From NCBI RefSeq assembly GCF_947387515.1, contig NZ_CANDOB010000002.1, forward strand, positions 434,001-498,000: 64,000 bases of DNA. Direction: 5' to 3'. The translations under genes were made by a program, and so were the position numbers. The stretch is from Alkalihalobacillus sp. CinArs1 (GTDB lineage Bacteria > Bacillota > Bacilli > Bacillales > Guptibacillaceae). The notes beneath the pieces are model-generated. The model was not told where the DNA came from. It made no database searches and saw only the letters and a program-made list of their open reading frames with translations. Position 1 is the first letter of the stretch; each line of letters starts with the position of its first letter. Positions 58,676 through 64,000 of the stretch are shown here, piece after piece.

Positions 58676-59638
58676 TTATCGTAGTACATCCTGTTTATTT
58701 GTTCGGAAAGCTTCAATTTCACGACTCGTTGGGAGGCCTTCGATGTCTCCGCTTACGGAAACGACCATTGAGCCAATGAGAGATCCGCGATCGATGGCTT
58801 CTTCGAACGTGCTCCCGTTTAATAGACCAGAAAGGACACCGGTTGCAAATCCATCTCCAGCTCCAATTGGGTCAATTGCTTTTGAAACAGGATAGCTTTT
58901 TACGAAACCTCGTTCGTTATCAGACGTTGCATAGTAGGTACCGATCGCACCATTTTTGATTGCAATTTTTTTGACCCCAGATGCTAAGAAGAAATCTGCA
59001 ATCTCATCATAATCTCTTGTGCCAAGTAAGTATTCTGCTTCTTCCAACCCGGGGAGAAGGATGTCTGCCCTTTTTGCAAAATCCATTAATCGTTCTTTGC
59101 CATTTGGGACCTTTTCCAAAAGTTTATGACGTAGGTTAGGATCAAAGGAGACAGGGATCGCATGTTTTTTTGCAAAATGAAACAGTTCATCAACAAGATT
59201 AAAACAAGATTCACTTAACAGGGGGGTAATACCAGTTAAATGAATGATTTTCGTATTTGATAGATACTCCCAATCGATGTCTGAAGAGGCCATTTTACTA
59301 GCTGCAGAACCTTGACGATAATAATAAACTTGGTTTCGATCCGTTAGTTTTTCCTTAATATATAATCCTGTGCGTTCGGTGGGATCTAGAACCACTCTTG
59401 AAATATCAACGCCTTCTCCGCGTATTGTATTGATCATATAATGCCCGAGTTCTTCATCGCCGATTTTGCTGACCCAGCCGACCGAATGACCTAGTTTGGA
59501 TAGTCCGATTGCAACATTGGATTCCGCTCCGCCAATTCGCTTATTGAATTGATTTACGTATCGGAGTGGACCATTTGAACCGGCATCAAATAAGACCATT
59601 GTTTCACCGAGCGTTATAACGTCTAGTTGAGTGTTCAT
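58676..59638 (-). CDS. kdgK: 2-keto-3-deoxygluconate kinase (PfkB family)
   Basis: 320 residues with the two PfkB signatures: GGAESNVAIGLSKLGHSVGWVSKIGDEELGHYM and the catalytic DPIGAGDGFATGVLSGLL (aspartate base in GAGD). The family phosphorylates KDG with ATP to KDPG, the substrate of the aldolase encoded next. It follows the transporter genes by ten bases. Alternatives (other sugar kinases of the PfkB family) are less likely given the adjacent aldolase. Cytoplasmic, no signal peptide. Confidence 0.9.
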   Translation of the reverse strand: MNTQLDVITLGETMVLFDAGSNGPLRYVNQFNKRIGGAESNVAIGLSKLGHSVGWVSKIGDEELGHYMINTIRGEGVDISRVVLDPTERTGLYIKEKLTDRNQVYYYRQGSAASKMASSDIDWEYLSNTKIIHLTGITPLLSESCFNLVDELFHFAKKHAIPVSFDPNLRHKLLEKVPNGKERLMDFAKRADILLPGLEEAEYLLGTRDYDEIADFFLASGVKKIAIKNGAIGTYYATSDNERGFVKSYPVSKAIDPIGAGDGFATGVLSGLLNGSTFEEAIDRGSLIGSMVVSVSGDIEGLPTSREIEAFRTNKQDVLR

Positions 59639-59648
59639 TGAAAGCCTC

Positions 59649-61145
59649 CTAGTTTAGTTGTTCGATTGTCTTTCGCTTCTTAAACATGATCGGCACCACG
59701 AGTGATAGTGTTGCAAGAATGATGAGTACGGCAGCGATCGGACGAGTGAAGAAGATCGAGTAAGCACCTTCTGACATGACGAGGGACCTTCTAAACTCAC
59801 TTTCTGCCATTGGACCTAAAATCAAAGCAAGTACGACTGGTGATGCAGGGAAGCCGTGTTTTTTCATGAAATAACCTATTATTCCTGAAACGAGCATTAC
59901 ATACACATCGAAGAAATTATTGCTGATGGCGTAAGCCCCGATTACGGAAAGCACAAGAATAATGGGGATGAGAATGTTCTTCTTCACCTTTAATATCTTT
60001 GTGAACAAACGTATTCCAAGGAATCCAAACAGCATCATGAGAAGCGTGGCTAGAAACATTCCTGCAAAAAGGGTGTAGACAAGGTCGCTGCTTGTTGTAA
60101 AAAGCTGAGGACCAGGTTGAATGCCTTGAACAACCAATGCTCCAAGAAGAACAGCCGCAACAGCATCTCCTGGAATACCTAGTGTAAGGAGAGGGACCAT
60201 TGCACCGCCTGTCACACCGTTATTCGCTGCTTCCGCAGAGGCGACGCCTTTCGGATTCCCATTACCGAATGATTCCTTTTCTTCTTTCTTAGAGAATCGC
60301 TTTGTTTCGTTGTAAGCGACATAGGCTGCAATATCAGCTCCAGCACCAGGTATGATTCCGATAAATGTGCCGATGAACGAAGAGCGGAGCATCGAACTGA
60401 TGAGTCGTTTCACTTCATGCCATTTTGGTAATACGTAGCTTGCGATAACCTTATTTATTTTTTTACTGCCGCGAAGCTGCTCTTCAAGCCCAAGGAGAGC
60501 TTCTGAAACTGCAAACAAGCCGATCATAACTGGGATAAAGGAAACACCGTTTAATAATGAAAGTTGATCGAACGTAAATCTGGGAAAACTTGTCATAGGA
60601 TCCATTCCAATCGTTGCGATGATCAGCCCAACAACGCCTGCAATCAACCCTTTTAATACCGACTTACCGGAGATACTCGAGATGATACTAAGACCGAAGA
60701 GGGCGAGTGCAAACATCTCGGGGGCACTGAAATTGAGTGCGACCCTAGCAAGTTGAGGGGAAATAAATGTCAGCATCAATACGCTTACAATTCCGCCCAT
60801 ACCAGAAGCAATAACCGCAATTCCAAGCGCTTTCCCGGCCTCTCCTTTCTGTGTCATCGGGTACCCATCCATCGCAGTTGCGGCAGAAGCAGGAGTTCCA
60901 GGAGTATTCAATAGAATCGCTGCGATTGAACCTCCATAGATCGAACCAAAATAAATCCCGATCAGAAGCAGTAATCCATTTACAGGATCCATTCCAAACG
61001 TTACGGGTAAGAAGAGAGCGACTCCCATGGTGGAGGTCAATCCTGGAAGCGAACCGATGATAATCCCAGCAATTACTCCAGCCACAAGAAGCAATATGAT
61101 ATCAACATGAAGTAGTCTTTCAAATCCTAGGAGTAACAGATCCAT
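59649..61145 (-). CDS. tctA: Tripartite tricarboxylate transporter large permease (TctA family)
   Basis: 498 residues with about eleven helices. The N-terminal GIIIGSLPGLTSTMGVALFLPVTFGM and internal GIIPGAGADIAAYVAYNETKRFSK motifs (PGxxxT/A-type and G-x-IPGAGAD) are the two conserved substrate-linked loops of the TctA/TTT family. ATG 61145, with AAGGAGGTT upstream; TTG 61148 is alternative. With TctB and TctC it should import an organic anion by ion coupling. The KDG enzymes suggest a hexuronate or aldonate-type acid, but the substrate is not readable. Confidence 0.9.
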   Translation of the reverse strand: MDLLLLGFERLLHVDIILLLVAGVIAGIIIGSLPGLTSTMGVALFLPVTFGMDPVNGLLLLIGIYFGSIYGGSIAAILLNTPGTPASAATAMDGYPMTQKGEAGKALGIAVIASGMGGIVSVLMLTFISPQLARVALNFSAPEMFALALFGLSIISSISGKSVLKGLIAGVVGLIIATIGMDPMTSFPRFTFDQLSLLNGVSFIPVMIGLFAVSEALLGLEEQLRGSKKINKVIASYVLPKWHEVKRLISSMLRSSFIGTFIGIIPGAGADIAAYVAYNETKRFSKKEEKESFGNGNPKGVASAEAANNGVTGGAMVPLLTLGIPGDAVAAVLLGALVVQGIQPGPQLFTTSSDLVYTLFAGMFLATLLMMLFGFLGIRLFTKILKVKKNILIPIILVLSVIGAYAISNNFFDVYVMLVSGIIGYFMKKHGFPASPVVLALILGPMAESEFRRSLVMSEGAYSIFFTRPIAAVLIILATLSLVVPIMFKKRKTIEQLN

Positions 61146-61157
61146 CAAACAACCTCC

Positions 61158-61589
61158 TTAGTAGAGTAGCCCATGTGGGATGGGGACTCTTAGTAAGTAT
61201 TCAAATGCGAAGATAACTGATGCAGGTAGTAGGGTAGAGGTTGTTAGTAAAACCCACCATTTTCGAATTTTCATCAGCCACATCCAGCCAATCGTAACGA
61301 GAAGGGTTGCAACACCGAAACCGATCAGTTGAATGATGGCAACATACAGAATCACCATTAGTACACCTAATGAAAAAAAGATCTTTCCACGCTTATCAAG
61401 TCCTTCACTATGACGATTTTCTTTAGTTAGCATCAATGAGATTGATAGGATGAGTAATAACACAGCTAGCATTTGAGGGAAAAGAGCTGGTCCTGGTCCA
61501 CTTGTATTTTGTTCAGGGAATGCACCTGCCAGCATCCATACCGTTCCTGAAAACAGAATGAGTCCAAGACCTAGTAACCGATTGAACAT
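61158..61589 (-). CDS. tctB: Tripartite tricarboxylate transporter small permease (TctB family)
   Basis: 143 residues with four helices: LGLGLILFSGTVWMLAGAFP, ALFPQMLAVLLLILSISLM, FSLGVLMVILYVAIIQLIGFGVATLL and TLLPASVIFAFEYLLRV. The length and four-helix plan, and position between TctC and TctA, match TctB. GAGGTTAC precedes the ATG. It ends 13 bases before the TctA start. Confidence 0.88.
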   Translation of the reverse strand: MFNRLLGLGLILFSGTVWMLAGAFPEQNTSGPGPALFPQMLAVLLLILSISLMLTKENRHSEGLDKRGKIFFSLGVLMVILYVAIIQLIGFGVATLLVTIGWMWLMKIRKWWVLLTTSTLLPASVIFAFEYLLRVPIPHGLLY

Positions 61590-61636
61590 AATGTAACCTC
61601 CAGAAAAATAGGCTAGTAAGCTAGCCTATTCGATTA

Positions 61637-62629
61637 TCATTGATTCAGATTAAGAGAAGGGATGAGCTCTTCGAATAATTCGTCCTGTTCTTTAAGTAGT
61701 TCAGAAAAGCCTTCAGCATTTTCATAGCGATATCCGATTCCGAGTTTGGTAAGGGTATCTTTAAACTCTTCTGTTTGAGCTGTCTCTTTGAAGGATTCCT
61801 GTAATGTATTAACAGCGTTTTCAGGAGTATCTGCCGGTACAGCAAGACCTCTCCATGTACCAATCGATAGATCGATTCCACTTTCTTTCAAAGTTGGTAC
61901 TTCAGGTAAAGAGTCGACGCGATTATCCGCCATGACACCGAGTACCTTTAGTTCTCCAGACTCAACTTGAGATTTCACTTCTGCTGGGCTAACAGATACT
62001 GCATCTACGTGGCCGCCAAGTAACGCATTCACTGCCGGTGCAGCTCCTTCAAAAGGAACATGGTTCAATTCTCCACCAACTTCTTGCTCAAGTGCTGCAG
62101 CTGCGAGATGCCAGATTGCCCCAGTTCCTGAGTTTCCAACTTTCAACTTATCCCCTGACTTCATTTCTTCAACGAAATCTTCTAATGTATCCCAAGGTGC
62201 ATCAGCTTTTACTGTAATCGCAGCAGGGTCTTCATTTAGCAAAGCGATTGGCTGGAGATCTTCATAAGAGAACTGTGCAAGACCAGAGTGAGGTAGTGTA
62301 AGAAGTTCAACGGTAACCATCGTAACGGTATGGCCATCCGCTTTCGCATTCATGCCATTTTGCATTCCAACAGCACCCCCGCCACCTTCACGGTTTACAA
62401 CTGCGATCGATTCACCAAGATTTTCTTCAGCTTTGTCAGCAAAAGAGCGTGCTAGGGAATCAGTCCCACCCCCAGCTGCATACGGAACGATTAATTCCAA
62501 TGATTGAGTAGGGAAATCACTTGCTTGTTCATCGTCTCCTGCACTACCCGAAGAAGCAGAATTACTGCATGCGCCCAAGACAAGTACCAGTGACATTACT
62601 AATGTGAAACGAATCAAATTCATACTCAT
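61637..62629 (-). CDS. tctC: Tripartite tricarboxylate transporter substrate-binding lipoprotein (TctC/Bug family)
   Basis: 330 residues: lipoprotein signal VMSLVLVLGACSNSA (lipobox LGAC; lipidated cysteine near residue 21), then the Bug-fold solute-binding protein with QSLELIVPYAAGGGTDSLARSFADKAE, NREGGGGAVGMQNG and a beta-alpha domain containing LPEVPTLKESG. It captures the substrate outside the membrane and delivers it to TctAB. The start is ATG 62629, about ten bases after AGGAGGAG, or ATG 62623. It is the first gene of the six-gene minus-strand operon and directly follows the repressor-type promoter region. Confidence 0.92.
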   Translation of the reverse strand: MSMNLIRFTLVMSLVLVLGACSNSASSGSAGDDEQASDFPTQSLELIVPYAAGGGTDSLARSFADKAEENLGESIAVVNREGGGGAVGMQNGMNAKADGHTVTMVTVELLTLPHSGLAQFSYEDLQPIALLNEDPAAITVKADAPWDTLEDFVEEMKSGDKLKVGNSGTGAIWHLAAAALEQEVGGELNHVPFEGAAPAVNALLGGHVDAVSVSPAEVKSQVESGELKVLGVMADNRVDSLPEVPTLKESGIDLSIGTWRGLAVPADTPENAVNTLQESFKETAQTEEFKDTLTKLGIGYRYENAEGFSELLKEQDELFEELIPSLNLNQ

Positions 62630-62660
62630 ACCCTTTAATCTCCTCCTAAAATTAAGTCTT

Positions 62661-62697
62661 GTTCCTTAATAAGGAACGTTGTTCTTTATTATGTAAC
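62661..62697. promoter_or_regulatory. Two tandem palindromic operators of the sugar-acid operon
   Basis: GTTCCTTAATAAGGAAC (62661-62677) is a perfect 17-base palindrome with a single central base. GTTCTTTATTATGTAAC (62681-62697) is a second, less regular copy 20 bases further on. Both lie just after the promoter -10 (minus strand), as expected for repression, probably by the IclR protein encoded at the end of the operon. Confidence 0.7.
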
Positions 62698-62698
62698 A

Positions 62699-62727
62699 AG
62701 CATAACTGGTTATGAAAACGGTGTCAA
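62699..62727 (-). promoter_or_regulatory. Sigma-A promoter of the sugar-acid operon
   Basis: On the minus strand TTGACA (62727-62722), exactly 17 bases, then TATGCT (62704-62699). Transcription would start next to the tandem operators. Confidence 0.75.
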
Positions 62728-62819
62728 TGAGAATTTTTTGTTTTTGTTCACACCAAAATGAAACGAAATATTGTTCTGTTCGTATATAAAGTAAATTAAC
62801 GATCATAAGGTGGGGTAGC

Positions 62820-62897
62820 GTGGATACTGCTTTCTGGATTGCTGTTTTCTTTGTACTCTTTTTAGCGTTCAGTAGTTTTCGAAGGAAGAAGAAGTAG
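62820..62897 (+). CDS. Possible 25-aa membrane peptide
   Basis: GTG 62820 follows AAGGTGGGGTAGC and opens 25 codons to TAG 62895-62897: one hydrophobic helix (AFWIAVFFVLFLAFSSF) and a basic tail (RRKKK). The ribosome binding site is the main support. It ends about 60 bases before a terminator, so the pair could form a small unit. No function can be given. Confidence 0.4.
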   Translation: MDTAFWIAVFFVLFLAFSSFRRKKK

Positions 62898-62955
62898 TTG
62901 TGGTAGTTCATTTTCATATCTAATGGAACAAACAAATTACTAAAAGACGATCCAG

Positions 62956-62984
62956 AAACGCTCAAAAATTTGAGCGTTTTTTAT
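62956..62984 (+). terminator. Terminator upstream of the intact metal-dependent hydrolase
   Basis: AAACGCTCAAA and TTTGAGCGTTT form a perfect 11-base palindrome stem with two-base loop, then TTTATTATG. It is a near-copy of the terminator at 55091-55118. Confidence 0.9.
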
Positions 62985-63081
62985 TATGACTTGATGGAAG
63001 GTTTAGATCGAAGTACACCGAAGTTTTATTAAGTGAAATAGGATTTTAAGTCTGAAGGTATTATTCAAAGGAGGAATTCGT

Positions 63082-63855
63082 ATGAAACTCACTCGTCTTG
63101 GTCATGCGATGTACTTGTTCACAAGTAAAGGTGGAAAGCGGTATTTGGTCGATCCATTCTTTGATATGAACCCTGGGTGTCCGGATGACTATCAAACTGA
63201 GGAATTTATGAAAAGTATCGATGCGGTGTTTTTGACGCATGGGCATTTCGATCATGCAAGCGGGCTTGAGAAATTGCTTGTACATAATCCGGAGTGTACT
63301 GTTGTGGCGCAGTATGAACTAGCGATGATTTTGATCCAAGAGGGTGTTCAGAATGCTTATCCACTCAATTTCGGTGGAACGCTTCAGCTAGATGATGTGG
63401 CAGCAACGATGGTACAGGCGAAGCATACTTCGAGCTACAAGGAAACAGAGGGGACCCCGATCTATGCTGGGGAGTCAGCAGGTTATGTGTTTACTTTTAC
63501 AGATGACCATACCGTCTATCATTCAGGTGATACCGCGCTCATGATGGATATGAAGCTGATCCAGGATGTGTATGAACCGAACATCGCGATCCTGTCATCT
63601 TCCGGCCAGTTTACGATGGGACCTAAGGAAGCGGCGTACGCGGTGAAAAACCTATTGAATGTGGAAACGGTTATTCCGAGTCATACCTTTCCGACGAAAG
63701 AAACAGCTGCCCAACCTGAAACGCTAGAAAAATTGTTAGATGCGTTTCCTGTTGTTCAAAGCATGATGGGGAGAGATGATGAGCTTGCGCATGAGTTGGC
63801 GGGAACGAATACGAAGGTTCTCGTGATGGGGTACGGGGAAGAAGTTGAGCTGTGA
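63082..63855 (+). CDS. Metal-dependent hydrolase, MBL fold (UPF0173/YtkL-like)
   Basis: 257 residues. The metallo-beta-lactamase motif FLTHGHFDHASGLEKLL (H-x-H-x-D-H) near residue 53, GETxTIYAGESAGYVF-type and TVYHSGDTALMMDMKLIQD give the dinuclear site. These proteins are general phosphodiesterase or hydrolase-like enzymes of unknown substrate in most bacilli (family UPF0173, close to YtkL). AAAGGAGGAATTC precedes the ATG. A broken copy of the same gene is at 55230-55742. It is a little longer than typical YtkL. A hairpin follows at the window end. Confidence 0.85.
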   Translation: MKLTRLGHAMYLFTSKGGKRYLVDPFFDMNPGCPDDYQTEEFMKSIDAVFLTHGHFDHASGLEKLLVHNPECTVVAQYELAMILIQEGVQNAYPLNFGGTLQLDDVAATMVQAKHTSSYKETEGTPIYAGESAGYVFTFTDDHTVYHSGDTALMMDMKLIQDVYEPNIAILSSSGQFTMGPKEAAYAVKNLLNVETVIPSHTFPTKETAAQPETLEKLLDAFPVVQSMMGRDDELAHELAGTNTKVLVMGYGEEVEL

Positions 63856-63929
63856 TTGAAATCAGCTTTGATGTAAACTAGTGGATATTTCTTATTTTAT
63901 AGAGATTGTAAAAGGTACTACTACCTAAT

Positions 63930-63965
63930 GACCAGGCTGGTCAACTTTCAGCCTGGTCACTTTAG
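63930..63965 (+). terminator. Terminator at window end
   Basis: GACCAGGCTG and CAGCCTGGTC form a ten-base stem, nine-base loop, followed by ACTTTAGTT. It follows the hydrolase by about 75 bases. Confidence 0.75.
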
Positions 63966-64000
63966 TTATCCTTTATTAATTGATAATTAAACGTTAGTGA

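Noticed and set aside
62666-62965. 99-aa minus-strand frame in the regulatory region
   Set aside because: It covers the promoter and operators of the sugar-acid operon and a terminator; no ribosome binding site.
1-64000. CRISPR array, tRNA or rRNA genes
   Set aside because: No regularly spaced repeats and no recognisable tRNA cloverleaf or rRNA segment were seen on either strand by eye; a dedicated scan was not possible.

Overview
The window looks like chromosomal DNA of a spore-forming member of the Bacillaceae (Firmicutes). Evidence: strong AGGAGG-type ribosome binding sites with frequent TTG and GTG starts, a CotA-type spore-coat multicopper oxidase of 513 aa, a CYP102A (P450 BM3-type) fusion behind a FatR-like TetR regulator, luxS, TerC paralogues with a yybP-ykoY manganese riboswitch, and a YtrA-type GntR/ABC operon. 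Glycosylglycerate (compatible-solute) catabolism and an NhaC-type antiporter fit a marine, saline or alkaline-tolerant lineage; this is inference. No rRNA, tRNA, CRISPR array, integrase or transposase was seen.

Layout. 1-5.2 kb: end of a SnoaL-like gene, AlkD-type repair protein, GyrI-like protein, membrane proteins, TerC paralogue 1. 4.5-12.9 kb: RpiR regulator divergent from a PTS (EIIABC)-GH38 mannosidase-GH13_18 phosphorylase-glycerate kinase operon that reads as complete uptake and breakdown of mannosyl- and glucosylglycerate. 13.1-15.1 kb: ABC permease, GntR and ATPase. 15.1-20 kb: a sigma-54 promoter with tandem upstream repeats driving an NhaC antiporter, isoaspartyl dipeptidase and a sigma-54 activator. 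20-26 kb: GNAT proteins, CGNR regulator, thioredoxin, XRE regulator, RND pump. 26.2-30 kb: fatR-CYP102A. 30-36.3 kb: two small genes missed by length cut-offs, a stray terC fragment, luxS, riboswitch-controlled TerC paralogue 2, cotA, and small membrane proteins.

36.3-55.1 kb is a visibly AT-richer accessory island made almost wholly of predicted defence and conflict modules: (i) UvrD-like helicase, DarT-like ADP-ribosyltransferase and ADP-ribosylglycohydrolase; (ii) relics of a universal stress protein and a SulP STAS domain; (iii) a probable nuclease, an NgoFVII-like restriction enzyme, a decayed second copy of the nuclease 3' end and an m5C methyltransferase with a zinc-ribbon insert; (iv) a HEPN protein and a GmrSD-like DUF262/DUF1524 protein; (v) a GHKL ATPase plus two unrecognised partners in an overlapping operon; (vi) a MazG-like pyrophosphohydrolase overlapping a PLD-nuclease/SF2 helicase. 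The right edge abuts a broken, chimeric copy of the metal-dependent hydrolase that is intact at 63.1 kb.

55.1-64 kb returns to core-like DNA: an anchored extracytoplasmic protein and a minus-strand operon (tripartite tricarboxylate-type transporter, KDG kinase, KDPG aldolase, IclR regulator) for a sugar acid entering via 2-keto-3-deoxygluconate, controlled at a promoter with two tandem palindromes, then the intact hydrolase.

The best candidates for an undescribed system are the helicase/ADP-ribosyltransferase/ADP-ribosylglycohydrolase trio (36.6-40.4 kb) and the GHKL three-gene operon (48.1-52.0 kb).
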